Positions 10,543 to 23,100 of a stretch of DNA of 64,000 nt are shown here, piece by piece (position 1 is the first letter of the stretch; the number at the start of each line of letters is the position of its first letter). This stretch comes from Clitoria ternatea. Taxonomy: Eukaryota > Streptophyta > Magnoliopsida > Fabales > Fabaceae. The notes below the pieces were generated by a model that had not been told where the DNA came from, ran no database searches, and worked only from the letters and a program-made list of their open reading frames with translations. The stretch covers positions 95,364,001 through 95,428,000 of the forward strand of contig CM075676.1 in NCBI GenBank assembly GCA_037962975.1, written 5' to 3'. A program made the position numbers and the translations under genes.

Positions 10543-10677
10543 ATGGCTGATGGATGCCGAAGCCAAGAGGAAAGAATAAGGGAGGGAAGACGATGTTTTG
10601 TGACTACCTTTTTACTCCTTATAGTGTGGGTAGTAATTTATATTTATTGGATATTTTATATATTTCCATATATGTAA
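10543..10677 (+). CDS. 44-aa membrane micropeptide ORF in the Ogre 5' LTR (unrecognised)
   Basis: The ORF starts MADGCRSQEERIREG and ends FPYM. A basic stretch (RIREGRR) precedes about 24 strongly hydrophobic residues, a single predicted membrane helix with the basic end likely cytosolic. The start follows a TATA box by 63 bp and a leader rich in CT, with A at -3 and G at +4. I recognise no family. The 3' LTR copy is identical at the protein level, but the two LTRs are nearly identical anyway, so this is not proof of selection. It could be a captured host gene start, an element-encoded peptide or a chance ORF. Confidence 0.4.
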   Translation: MADGCRSQEERIREGRRCFVTTFLLLIVWVVIYIYWIFYIFPYM

Positions 10678-10714
10678 TAAATAATTTATGTTTCCATTTG
10701 TACCTTTAAATAAA

Positions 10715-11010
10715 AGGCCCAAAAAAAAATCAGAAAAATAAATGGGCAAAAAAAAAAATCAGAAAAAATAAAAAATAAAAAAACGAAAATAAAATAAAAA
10801 ATAAATAAAAAGGGCCAAAAAAAAAGAGAAGAGAAAAAAAAAGGGCCCAAACAAAAAAAAAACTAAAAACTAAAAAAAAAACTAAAAAAAGCCCAAAAAG
10901 AACAAAAAAAAAGAAATGGGCCCAAAAAAAAAGTCCAAAAAAATTTTTTTTTTTTTTAAAAAAATGAAAATAAAAAAAAAATTTAAAAAAAAAGAAAAAA
11001 AAGAGGAAAG
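10715..11010. repeat. A-rich, purine-biased low-complexity tract in the Ogre 5' LTR
   Basis: Runs of A are broken by GGGCCC and AAAAGCCC words. The 3' LTR has the same tract at about 26070-26360 with A-run length changes. Long frames on either strand here are products of composition. Confidence 0.8.
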
Positions 11011-11145
11011 TCACGGTGGTTTTAGTGGTGGGCCCGGTTTGGTTGGATAATTGGAGAAAATTGGGGAAATTGACATCAAATTTGGACAAATTGAAAAAGT
11101 AGAAAAGTGATGTCATTTATGGAGAATCCAATGCCAATTTTCTTC

Positions 11146-11153
11146 TATAAATA
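11146..11153 (+). promoter_or_regulatory. Second TATA box in the Ogre 5' LTR
   Basis: TATAAATA in TTCTATAAATAGAAGG lies in a unique-sequence part of the LTR. A purine-rich leader (GGAAGAAGAGAAAAAAGAGG) follows. Its position after the A-rich tract and before the T-rich array suits the genomic-RNA promoter at the U3/R border. Confidence 0.6.
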
Positions 11154-11483
11154 GAAGGTGATATTGAGGCATTTTGGAGGAAGAAGAGAAAAAAGAGGGG
11201 AAAGAGTGTTAAATTTTTGTGAGAATTTTTAGAAGTTTGAGTTTTCAAAAATTACTTTGTGTAATCCTAGTTAGGAAAATGAGTGCACAACTCTTGTTTG
11301 TCTTAGTATGTGAGTTTTTGTGAGCTAAAATACTGTCCAAGTGTTGTAACCGGTATCCAAATACCTTCAAATGAAGTCCAAACAAAGCCAAAAGCAAAGG
11401 AAATCTACACAAAATTGATTTCTCGACTTCCGTTCTAGTTTCTCTGTAATTGATCTTGTACCAAGGTATTTTTTATTAATACA

Positions 11484-12560
11484 AAGTTGTTTATTTATAT
11501 TTATTTATTCGTCTTATTTAATTGTTATTTATTTTTCTGTACTTTTATTTTTCTTTATTTATATTCAAGCACTTTATTTTCCTGCACTTTATTTTTCTGC
11601 AGTTATTTATCTGTTTATTTATTTTTATGCATCTCCATCTTTATTTATTTATTTGTACCTTTATTTTTCCTTATTTATTTATTTATTTTTTACACTTTTA
11701 TTCCTCTTTATTTACTTTTCTGCACTTTTATTATTGTTAATTTATTTTTCTGCACTTTATTTATCCGCACTTTATATTTCTGCAATTATTAGTTCATTTT
11801 TTTTATTTTTTACATTTTTATCTTTATTTATTTATTTTTATGCCCTTTTATTTTATTTATTTACTTTCCCGTCCCTTTATTTTTGTTATTTACTTTTCTG
11901 CCCATTTATTTTCATGTATTTACTTTTCTGCCCTTTTATTTTTGTTATTTATATTTTTGCCCCTTTATTTCTGCCCCTTTATTTTTGTTATTTACATTTC
12001 TGCCCCTTTATTTCCATGTATTTACTTTTTAGCCCTTTTATTTTGGTTATTTACATTTCTGCCCCTTTATTTTTGTTAATTACATTTCTGCCCCTTTATT
12101 TTTGTTATTTACATTTCTGCCCCTTTATTTCCATGTATTTACTTTTTAGCCCTTTTATTTTGGTTATTTACATTTCTGCCCCTTTATTTTTGTTATTTAC
12201 ATCTTTGCCCCTTTATTTTCATGTATTTGCTTTCCTGTCCCTTTATTTTTGTTATTTACTTTTCTGTTGTTTTATTTTTGTTATTTATTTTTCTGTTCCT
12301 TTATTTTTTTTATTATTTATTTTTCTGCCCCTTTATTTTATGTATTTATTTTTTTCTGCTCTTTTATTTTTATGTATTTATTGTTATGTCTATTTATTTT
12401 TATTTTTATTTTTTTGAACTTTTCATTTATTTTTTTTCTACCTTTATTTTTTTTATTTTATTATTATTATTTATTCTCTATACTTTTTATTTTTAGTTAT
12501 TTATCTTTTTGCTTTTATCTTTCTACACTTTCTATTTATTTATTTACGTTTGACCATTTT
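11484..12560 (+). repeat. T-rich tandem array in the Ogre 5' LTR
   Basis: Some 1.1 kb is built of ~20-bp variants of CTTTATTTTTGTTATTTACA and TTTCTGCCCC. The 3' LTR copy runs 26837-27910. The absence of plus-strand stops is due to base composition. Confidence 0.85.
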
Positions 12561-13476
12561 AATAGTTTATAAATATGTTATATATATACATAATTATCCA
12601 TTTTTATTATGGTCATGATTTCCTATTATTTTCTCTTAGTAACCTTTTAATAATTAAGAAGAAATTATTTTCATAAAAAAATAAAAAAAATCAAGACTAA
12701 TAAATAGTGTGTTATTTATTCATTCATTTTTCTCTTAAATTTAAGATGAGATTAATTTAGATGAGACATCTTATTAATCTTATTTTCTTAAAAGATAATT
12801 AAATAATATTCCGTGTCAATTTTAATTAATTAAGTGTATTATATTTCTTTATCTTCATGTTGATGTGTTTAATTTTATTTTATTTTTTCTCTTATCTTTA
12901 TTTATTTATTTATTTATTTGTTTTGAACTTTATATTTCTCAATAAAAATCAATTTTTTTTACTAGAAAATAAGTAAGACAAGACGTCTTATTGTTTTTTT
13001 ATCTTTTTATTTTTATGGTCTTTTAATCATTTGTTTATTTATTTTCTTAGAACTAAAAAACAACAAACTTAGGAGATGTATTTTTTTTTACTATCTTTGT
13101 TTTATTCATATTTATATATTTTTTTATTGTGTATATTATTTATGATTGTTTTATGAAGGATGAAATATTTGATAATCATTTTTTAAATTATGCATGATCA
13201 ATTTGGGTAACCGTTTTTTACGGACAGTGTGGGGTGCTAATACCTTCCCCTCCTGTAATTCGACTCCCGGACTAAACAGAATCTCATTTTTTTAAAAAAA
13301 AAAACCAGTGCTATTTAAAGGTTTTCCTAATATTTTCCTTAATAAATATTGGTGGCGACTCCTTGAACCCTTTATTTTTTAGGCTTCTCAAGAGCCTCAC
13401 TTCAATGCCGTTTTAATTTTCTTTTATTTGTCTTTAACCAGTCCGCGTCGTGCGTCGGGACCCCGGTCGCGACAGA

Positions 13477-13495
13477 TGGCGACTCCACTGGGGAC
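13477..13495 (+). other. Primer binding site, tRNA-Arg type (Ogre-like element)
   Basis: TGGCGACTCCACTGGGGAC begins two bases after the 5' LTR. It is the complement of a tRNA-Arg 3' end, the primer reported for Ogre elements (family knowledge). The stretch 13496-14297 is untranslated leader without a recognised gene. Confidence 0.8.
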
Positions 13496-14297
13496 ATTTT
13501 GAGAGTCAAGCCCGTTAAATTGATCTTGTGTGTTTTTATTTTTTATTTTTTTGATTGTTAATTATTTCATCCTTTGTATTTATTTGTTATGTTATTCTTG
13601 TTGTTTATCTAATCTTCCATTAATTTTAGATTTTATACTGTTTTTTTTTTCTTCTTTATTGCCTTAATTTAGAACCTTAGGGTAGAAGACATGTGATATT
13701 TATTTTGCTTTATGTTTGTTCATTGTGAAGAATGGGTAAAAATCCAGGTATGAATGCCCCACACACTTCACATTCACCATAATGCACATACTATTAAAAG
13801 GGACCCTATTCCCGGGCCCCGCAAAAGACATAGGCTAGGGGAGATTATTAGCGGTGTCATTTAGGACGAGACGTCCTACCATGATTCGCGTGAAAATCTC
13901 AGCCGGGGTGTTATCTTAGTTATGATGTCCGCACTAAGTAGGATTCCCTACTTTTTGCATAAGACTCATAGCTAAAGATCAGAGCTCCGGTGACCTTCTT
14001 AGAACCAATTAGAATAATTACCTTTTGAAGAAACACGATTAAATAGCCTTAGAGCCAATTAGGTGGTTACCTTGTCTAAGACACAATTGGGCAGACATTC
14101 CTTTTATCTTTTATTCATTTGCACAAAGTTTTTTTTAAAAAAAAATAAAAAAAATGTATATTTTCTATACTTTAGTCATGATAAGTATTATCACACTCTT
14201 ATGTGAGGATATTTATCAAACTGTTTTCTTTGTTAATCTGATTCATTTATTTCTTTTGTTAAAGGTGAAATTTAAACATCGGTAAGTATCACTAAAA

Positions 14298-16217
14298 ATG
14301 GAATTTAACATGAGATCAAATGATCAAGAAGTGAAGGCAACTGGTTTAAAAAATTTGTTACACCTCAAAGTCATCAGATCAAATACTAGCAATCTGTTGT
14401 CCTTAAGCAAAAGGATGGATATTACCCAGAAAATGACCTTTACAAGGAAGTATGGAAAGATCTTAAAATTCTTAGAGGTCGAAGTGCAAGAAGGGGCCCT
14501 TACTGCTCTAGCTCAGTTTTATGATCCTCCTCTTCGCTGTTTTACATTCAAAGATTTCCAGTTAGCTCTTACTTTGGAGGAGTTTGAACAGATATTTGGC
14601 TTGCCGTTAGAAGATTTGAAACCTTATCGTCGAACTGAACATCATGCTTCAATCTTCAGTGTAGCTCGCATCCTCAAGATGGATCCTGAAATGCTTAAGA
14701 AGGCTCAATTAAACAGGAACCAAATTTCAGGATTCGCACTAAGCTTCTTTGAGCAGCAACTCCTCAGTCAGGCAGGGAAAGGAGAATGGGACATGTTTGT
14801 TGACATTTTGGCGTTGGCCATCTATGGTGTGATCCTCTTCCCAAGCCTTGATAATTATATTGATTTCAAGGCAATTGATGTTTTCCTAGCTAGAAAGCTT
14901 AGAGGTGAAAGTTCCATGACTGCTGTCTTAGCTGATATCTATTGTACAATGGATTCCTGTCATAACCGGAATGGGAAAAAGATCGTCTGTTGTCTACCCG
15001 CCTTGTATCTATGGCTTACTTCTCATGTCTTCAATCAAGTTGGCAAGGTTGAATGTCCTATCTCTGATTTGAAGCTCCTTAGGTTAACCAAGAAGACTAA
15101 TAGGGAGTGGGCAGGACATCTGGCAGGATTATCTGCTAGCATGATTCGGTGGTACCCTCAGTGGATGAACGTAGATTCCATTATTTACTGCTGTGGAAAA
15201 TTTCCGAATGTGCCTCTCATGGGAACTCAAGGATGCATCAATTACAATCCTAGCATTGCAAAAAGACAACTTGCTTATCCTATGATACAGCCTCCAGAAG
15301 AAGAAACAGTAACGCCTTTCCTTCATTATTATATTGAGGGAAATAGTGCTCCTGTTATTCAAACTGTCATTGATGCTTGGGGCAAGGTTCATAGTAAAGG
15401 AAAAGAATTGGGTGTCCGAAGTCATGCCGCAAAAGAAAGTTACCACCAGTGGATTTCAAATAGGGTAGCCATTGTTAAATTACCCTTTAAAGATCACGGT
15501 GCTCATGTGAGAAATCCAGTTCCCGATGAAAGCAAAGAGATTGAAAATTTGAGGAGTGAGTTGGCTGAAATGACAAAGAAAAATCAAGTTTTGGAGGATG
15601 ATTTAATCAAAATTCAACAAGACAATGCTTCCCGTAAGAGAAAAAGGTGTGAATTAGAAAATGCCTTTGAAGACATAGGTAAGAAGCAGCGAATTGAAAG
15701 AGAACATATGATGCAATTGGATCAATGCCTCCAAACCGCGAACAGCCAATTGAAGACCAAAGAGAAACAAAAGAATGATATATTGGCTGACAAAGGGCGG
15801 TTACGAGAAATTCTAGCCAAGACAAAAGAAGAAGCTCAAGGTGAAAAGAACCTTATGCAAGCGCGAATTGATGAACTGGAACGACAAGTCAGAGATGTCG
15901 TCAGTGCTTGCGAGCGTGAAATAAATGAAGAAAAATGGTAAGCCATGGAAGACAAGGATAGATATGAAGAGATTATACGTTTAATGACCCTAGAAAGGGT
16001 TGAGTTGGAAAGTCTTGTCTATTCTTGGAGAGACCGTTTTTCTAATCTAGCCGGTCTTGCTAATGGAACACTTGGAAATATTCCTCACTTGTTGAAGAAG
16101 GCTGAAGCGATGATGAATCCGCTTTCTACACCGGAGGAAATTACAACATTCATCCAATACTGCAAGGGGCAATTGGATGAAATGAAGGTCTGGATTGCTA
16201 AAGCAAGAGAGAATTGA
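14298..16217 (+). pseudogene. Ogre ORF1 (PMD/DUF7745-like domain plus coiled coil), one in-frame stop
   Basis: The frame spans 639 codons, broken once by TAA at 15939. After the stop the same frame continues to 16217. The N-terminal half (residues ~50-370) has FTFKDFQLALTLEEFEQIFG and long helical blocks, like the ORF1 that sits before gag in Ogre elements. It recalls the TLEDVALLLGLP motif of the plant mobile domain (my recollection). The region from residue ~415 to the end is charged, with heptad-like leucines, so a coiled coil is likely. Function of Ogre ORF1 is unknown. The stop probably arose from CAA; it removes the last third of the coiled coil. Confidence 0.8.
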
Positions 16218-16506
16218 TTTTGAGTCGTTGTAACAAACAATGTATCAGAACTTGTTAATCAATGAATAAATCTCATGTTGAATTTGCATTTTTCTTCTAA
16301 CTTAGTACTTTAGAAAAAGACATTCTAAAAGAAAGGTTTATCTTTGCTTACCGATATTTAAAATTCATCATGTATATACTTTACATCTCTTTATGTCATT
16401 TAACAATACTTGTTCTTGTACCAAGGAGGGTTTCTTTGTATTTATTCACATCACGGGGAGAAGGGGCTCAAAGCATCCTTATCAAACTAGACTGCAAACA
16501 AGACTC

Positions 16507-19500
16507 ATGGCAGAGCCGGAAAGCGCAGTTGAAGAATTAAGGAATGAAGTTGGCCAGATCAAGGAGCAGATGGCAGAAATACTTAAGCTTCTTGAAAGAA
16601 GAGGTACAGAAAGGGGATCTTCTGTAGGAAATGGGGAACAAACATCCACTCCTCAAGTTCAAGCTTAAGAGGGGAACCCTATACCTTTAAATGATCCTGC
16701 TCCAGTCACTGAAACTCCATTCATCTCACACCAACCTTATGGTATGCCATTGCCACCTTTTGTTTCCCAAGACGGGAATGTTCAACAAGCATATGCTTGG
16801 CCTCCATATGGCTTACCTCAAGGATATTACACCATGCATCCTAATCCCAATCAAGAGAATCCTCCTGCTGTTCAACAAGTTCCCAATCCCCCTGTATCTA
16901 ACCCTCTAAATTTCAACCAATCAACAACTATTCCCCAAAACACTCAGGCTCCACCCAATGTCACTCCACCTAATACAATTCCACCACAAAATCACCAGAC
17001 TCCAAATGATGCCACACAACCAAACCCACAAGCAGTGCCATATTATTTCCCTTATGGTTGCCCAATGCCACAGGCAGGTGTTTCCCAAAACTTGTCACAC
17101 AAAGCTCAAGTCCCTCCACCAAATCCTGATCAGCCAGCAGCGCCTTTGTCAAAAGGGCAAATGGAAATATTGGAAGAAAGGTTGCGTGCAGTAGAGGGAG
17201 GAAGTGGCTTAGGCGTAACAAATGTTTCTGAATTATGCCTAGTTCCAGATGTGGTAATTCCTCCCAAGTTCAAATTGCCGGAATTTGATAAATACAAAGG
17301 AACAACTTGTCCTCGTAACCATTTGACCATGTACTACCGAAAGATGGCTGGGTATGCTTATGATGAAAAGTTGCTGATCCATTTTTTTCAAGATAGCCTT
17401 GCTGGGGCAGCGTTGAGCTGGTATACTCACCTTGAACGAACTCGTATTCGTTGTTGAAAGGATCTAGCCGATGCCTTTCTGAAGCAATATAAATACAATA
17501 TGGACATGGCACCAGACCGGCTACAACTTCAGAATATGACCAAAAGGAATACTGAGTCCTTCAAAGAATATGCTCAACGATGGAGGGAAATGGCTGCACA
17601 AGTTGAACCACCTCTGATAGAGAAAGAGATAGTGGCAATGTTCATTGACACTCTTCAGCCACCGTTCTATGAAAGGATGCTTGGGAGTGTATCATCAAGC
17701 TTTTCTGATATGGTGGTAATAGGGGAAAGAATTGAAAGCGGTTTGAGAACAGGAAAAGTTGTCCAAAGTTCCCCATCAATAGGAAGACCTATGACAGGGG
17801 CAGGAAGAAGAAAGGGTGACGAAGCAAATGCTGTAATGGGAAATCAAGGTCAACATAATCAAAAAATGTTTCAACCTTCCCCTTTCCCTTTCCCACCTCA
17901 TTATCCACCGTACGGACCTTACCCTTATGTAGCTGCTGCTTCTGGAAATTCATTTCCTCATCCTCAATCATATAGACCCCCACCCGTCCATAATTTTAAG
18001 AATACACCACCACCTCCTCCCCAACAATGGATGCAAAATCCCAACCCAAATCTTCCACAAAAAAAGCCAAACAATGACCGTCCTTCTGTCCAATTTGATC
18101 CAATTCCCATGACATATACTGAACTTTTGCCTCAACTTCTCAAAAGTTCTCTTGTTGTACGATGTCCTTTAAAACCCGTAGGGCCACCCTATCATAAGGG
18201 GTATGATCCTAATGTGAAGTGTGATTATCATGCTGGGGCACCGGGGCATTCTACAGAAAATTGCATTACCTTAAAGTTTAAGGTACGTGATTTGATAAAT
18301 GCCAAGTGGTTGGATTTTGAAGAAGGCTCCCCAAATGTGATTAGAAATCCTTTGCCTAATCATGGAAATACTGGGGTAAATGCAATAACACATGACTTGG
18401 GAAGTGATCATTGTCCCCCTTGCAATGATGTCAACATGATCCATGGGCAGCATAGTACAGACTCAGTAAGCCCAGTCACCCCTGTTCCTTTGGTGGTCTA
18501 TTACACCAAGAAACCTTTGACCAAACCAGTCATAAACCATCCGTCCTTGACAATTAGGACCCCATCTCCATTTTCATACAAGGATACCCATGCAGTACCT
18601 TGGAAGTATGAAGTGGATGTAATCCCTCAACTCCTAAAGGGATCGTCATCCTCAGTAACCAATATTTCCGAGACAAGTGGAATGACTAGGAGTGGACGAG
18701 TTTATGCTCCTGAAAACTTGAGAAAGGAGGATACACCTGTAAGTGAAAAAGAAAGTCGTGGTAAAGAACAAGATCCTCCCCAAAGAATAACAGAGGAAGA
18801 TGCTTGTGAATTTTTGAAATTCATTAAGCAAAGCGAATACCAGGTCCTTGACCAGTTAAACCACACTCCTGCAAAAATATCCTTGTTATCTCTCTTATTG
18901 GACTCAGAACCACATCGTGGAAAGTTATTGAAGGTCTTGAATAAAGCACATGTTGCGAAAGATATTTCGCCTGAAAAGTTTGAAGGGATAGTGGGGCATA
19001 TTGCCTCAAATGACTACTTAACTTTCACTGACGAAGAGATACCTGCTGAAGGAAGAGGTCATAATAAGGCATTACACATCTCTATCAAGTGTCGGGATCA
19101 TATCGTAGCCAAGGTCCTAGTTGATAATGGCTCCTCTCTGAATATCATGCCAAAGTCCACTTTAAATCAACTACCTTTTGATGGGTCACATATGAAGCCA
19201 AGCTCAATGGTAGTAAGAGCTTTTGACGGTACTCGGAGAGAGGTCATTGGAGATATTGAGATCCCCATCCAAGTGGGCCCATGCACCTTCAATGTATTAT
19301 TTCAAGTGATGGATATCAATCCTGCTTATAGCTGCCTATTGGGGAGGCCTTGGATACATTCTGCCGGTGTGGTTCCATCTACCCTTCATCAAAAGCTTAA
19401 ATTTGTGGTAAACAACAAGCTAATCATTGTTTCTGGTGAGGGAGATTTCCTTATCAGTAAGCCCATGTCAACTCCATATATAGAAGCGGCTGAAGAAAGT

Positions 19501-19979
19501 CTTGAGACTTCCTTCCAATCATTGGAAATTGCTCACACCACCTATGTGAGCGAAGGGTTACAACTAGCTCGTCCTTCTAAAGCTTCTATGATGGTAGCTA
19601 AAGTGATGATGAAATCTGGATTCCAGCCAGGGAAAGGGCTTGGGAAGATGCTTGATGGAGGAGTAGACCCATTATTGGTTAAGGAGAATAAGAACGGCTT
19701 TGGGCTGGGGTATCATCCATCTCCAATGGAAAGAGCGAAGGTTTTCGCAGATAAGAGAGAAAAGCGACTTGCACGGTTAGAAAACCGAGAACCCCTAACT
19801 GCGAAGATCCCTATCTGTGACCTTTACCAAAGCTTCAGGAGTGCAGGCTTGACATCTCCAGACCAAGTGGCAGTCATCGATGATGAGTCCAAGAGAGAAG
19901 AAGACTTGATTTACCCTTGTCCTTTAGATACTGAGTTGTGTAATTGGGAAGCCGTTGAGCTTCCAGAGATCATTTCAAA
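16507..19979 (+). pseudogene. Ogre gag-protease (first exon of gag-pol), two in-frame stops
   Basis: The start chosen is ATGGCAGAGCC at 16507. The upstream frame is open to 16393, and a spliced upstream start is possible. A proline/glutamine-rich N-terminus leads to the gag core (SWYTHLERTRIRC, then KDLADAFLKQY) and EYAQRWREMAAQVEPPL. A CxYHxxxxGHxxxxC knuckle follows at 18223-18261. The aspartic protease motif LVDNGSSLNIMP is at about 19120-19155; DNGS replaces the usual DTGS, as in related Tat elements. A glycine-rich G-patch-like segment (GFQPGKGLGK) follows. In-frame stops are TAA at 16666 (probably CAA) and TGA at 17455, where relatives have Trp. The exon ends at a GT donor overlapping the last sense codon. 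Confidence 0.85.
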
Positions 19980-20147
19980 GTAATTATTCACTTTATAGGT
20001 TTTGTTTAAATCCTTTGGCTATGCCTAAAGCCTTAGGATGAGTTTTAATAAGGGCAAAACATGTTTTCTTTATCATTTTCAATAAATAAAAGTTAAGTTC
20101 GATTATCATTTTCCTTATTTTACCTTTTTATATTAAATAAATTGCAG
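19980..20147 (+). other. Intron between protease and RT of the Ogre-like element (168 bp)
   Basis: The donor is AAA/GTAATT (GT at 19980-19981) and the acceptor is ATTGCAG/ATC (AG at 20146-20147), after a T-rich tract. Removing it joins AA with A to make AAA (Lys) and continues straight into the RT frame, which is open from 20148. Without splicing, translation stops at TAA 19981-19983. A spliced intron at this place is a published trait of Ogre elements. Splicing here is predicted, not observed. Confidence 0.82.
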
Positions 20148-23100
20148 ATCTGAAATTGAATTCCAAAATAATAAGATTGCTTTCTCCCATCATGATTTTA
20201 ATCCAACAAGCGAAGAGGATGAAGAGTCTGATGAACCTTCCCCTGAATTACTAAGGCTGCTAGATCAGGAAGATAAAGAAATTTCTCCCTATCTAGAAAT
20301 TGTTGAAGTCATAAATTTGGGGAGTGAAGAAAACAAACAAGAAGTCAAGATCGGCACCTCTTTGAGTAGAGAACATAAGAGGGAATTAATAGAATTGTTG
20401 GTCGAATTCAGCGATGTGTTTGCTTGGTCGTATCAGGATATGCCGGGATTGGATAACTGCATCGTTGAACACAAGTTGCCATTGAAACCTGGTTGCATCC
20501 CCATAAAGCAGAAGTTAAGAAGGATGAAGCCAGAAATGCTTTTAAAGATTAAAGAAGAGATAACCAAACAGTTGGATGCCGGGTTCTTGGCTGTCTCCAA
20601 ATACCCTGAATGGGTGGCCAACATTGTTCCGGTCCCGAAAAAAGATGGGAAGGTGCGAATGTGTGTTGATTACCGGGATTTGAATAGAGCTAGCCCAAAA
20701 GACGACTTTCCATTGCCACATATTGATGTTCTTGTTGATAACACGGCCCAGCATTCCATTTTTTCATTCATGGATGGATTTTCTGGGTACAACCAAATCA
20801 AGATGGCACCCGAAGACATGGAAAAAACCACTTTTATTACTTTGTGGGGAACCTTCTGCTACAAGGTGATGTCTTTTGGATTGAAAAATGCCGGTGCCAC
20901 TTACCAAAGAGCAATGGTAACTCTATTTCATGACATGATGCATAAAGAGATAGAGGTTTATGTGGATGATATTATTGCCAAATCCAAATCTGTTGAAGGT
21001 CACTTGATTGACTTACGAAAGCTCTTTGAACGCCTGAGAAAATTCAAACTCAGATTAAATCCGGCTAAATGCACTTTTGGGGCTAGCTCTGGAAGGTTGC
21101 TTGGTTTCATTGTCAGTGAGAAAGGTATCGAAGTGGATCCCGATAAAGTAAAGGCAATCATGGAAATGCCCGCTCCTAGCACTGAAAAAGAAGTACGAGG
21201 ATTCCTTGGAAGGTTGAATTACATAGCTCGTTTCATTTCTCAACTAACAGCTGTATGTAATCCAATCTTTAAGTTGCTTCGTAAAAATCAACCATCACAA
21301 TGGAATGATGATTGTCAGGAGGCCTTTGACCAAATAAAGCAATACTTGCAATCCCCACCGATCTTGGTTCCCCCAACCCCGGGAAGACCACTCCTGTTGT
21401 ATTTGACTGTGATAGATGAGTCTATGGGCTCTGTACTGGGGCAACATGATGAGTCTGGGAGAAAAGAGCATGCTATTTACTATTTGAGCAAGAAGTTCAC
21501 TGAGTGCGAAGCACGATATTCCACTGTAGAACGAACTTGTTGTGCATTAGCATGGGCTGCTCGTCGCCTAAGACAATACATGTTATCTTATACTACTTGG
21601 TTGATATCTAAGATGGACCCAATTAAGTACATCTTTGAGAAACCGGCTCTGACAGGAAGAATAGCTCGTTGGCAGGTTCTTTTGACTGAGTATGATATCA
21701 TTCATGTCACCCAAAAAGCTGTAAGAGGGAGTGCTTTAGCTGATCACTTGGCCCACCATCCCCTAAAAGAGTACCAACCAATGTCATTCGAATTTCCTGA
21801 TGAAAATATTATGATGTTGTCAGAAGAGAAAGATTGTCCTAATAGAACTTGGATTTTGATGTTCGATGGGGCGTCGAATACACTGGGGCATAGGATTGGG
21901 GCCATCCTAATCTCACCAGATAACAAGCTTTTCCCATTCACTGCTAGACTTTGTTTTGATTGTACCAATAATATTGCAGAATATGAAGCTTGTGTTTTGG
22001 GGATTCAGGCGGCACTTGAAGCAAAGGTGAAATCTCTACAAATATACGGAGATTCTGCCTTGGTGATTCATCAACTGAAAGAAGAATGGGGTACTAGAGA
22101 TGGCAAATTGATTCCTTATCAAGCTCACATCATGGAACTAATCAAAGGGTTTGATGAAGTCTCTTTCCATCATATTTCTCGGGATGATAACCAATTAGCC
22201 GATGCTTTGGCCACGTTGGCCTCCATGTTCAACGTAAGTAGGGAGTGTGACATGCCCTTCATCGAGATCGAAAGGCGTCTCGAACCTGCATATTGTCATG
22301 AGATAGAAGAAGAACCCGATGGGAAACCATGGTTTCATGACATCAAAAATTATATTCAAAATCAAGAATATCCTCCTGGTATCTCAGAAAATGATAAAAG
22401 AACCCTCAGACGCCTAGCCATGAATTTCTTTATGACTGGGAATACACTCTATAAGAGAAATTATGATTCTGTTCTCCTTCGTTGCGTAGACGTGACGGAA
22501 GCTAACAAAATCATGAAGGATGTTCATGAAGGGCCTTTCGGAACACATGCAAATGGGCACTCGATGGCAAGAAAAATTCTCAGATCTGGATATTATTGGA
22601 TGACAATGGAAAATGATTGTCATAACTATGCCAAGAAATGTCACAAGTGTCAAACCTATGCAGATAACATTCATGCACCACCATCTTCTTTGCACGTTCT
22701 AACTGTGCCTTGGCCTTTTGCTATGTGGGGCATAGATGTTATTGGTCCCATTGAACCAAAAGCATCGAATGGGCATCGCTTTATTTTGGTGGCCATTGAT
22801 TACTTCACTAAGTGGGTTGAAGCAGCTTCCTACACCAACATGACTAAAAATGTTGTGGTCAAATTCATCAAGAGAGAATTGATTTGTAGATATGGTTTAC
22901 CAAATCAGATCATCACTGATAATGGTACAAACCTGAATAATAAAATGATGGATGAACTTTGTGAGGAATTCAAAATCAAACACCTCAATTAATCTCCATA
23001 CAGACCTAAGATGAATGGAGCAGTGGAAGCTGCTAACAAAAATATAAAAAAAATCATACAAAAGATGGTTGAAACCTACAAAGACTGGAGTGAGTTGCTT

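Larger units (their letters stand above)
9960..13474 (+). repeat. 5' LTR of the Ogre-like element (3515 bp)
   Basis: Identical in layout to 25307-28826. Reading both copies I noted on the order of ten substitutions, plus length changes in A and T runs. It contains two TATA boxes, a 44-codon ORF, an A-rich purine tract (10715-11010) and a long T-rich array (11484-12560). Confidence 0.92.

Noticed and set aside
11487..12572. Several overlapping long plus-strand frames (up to 254 codons) in both Ogre LTRs
   Set aside because: They lie wholly in T-rich tandem repeats and encode only Phe/Leu/Tyr/Ile runs. All three frames are open, which is a composition effect.
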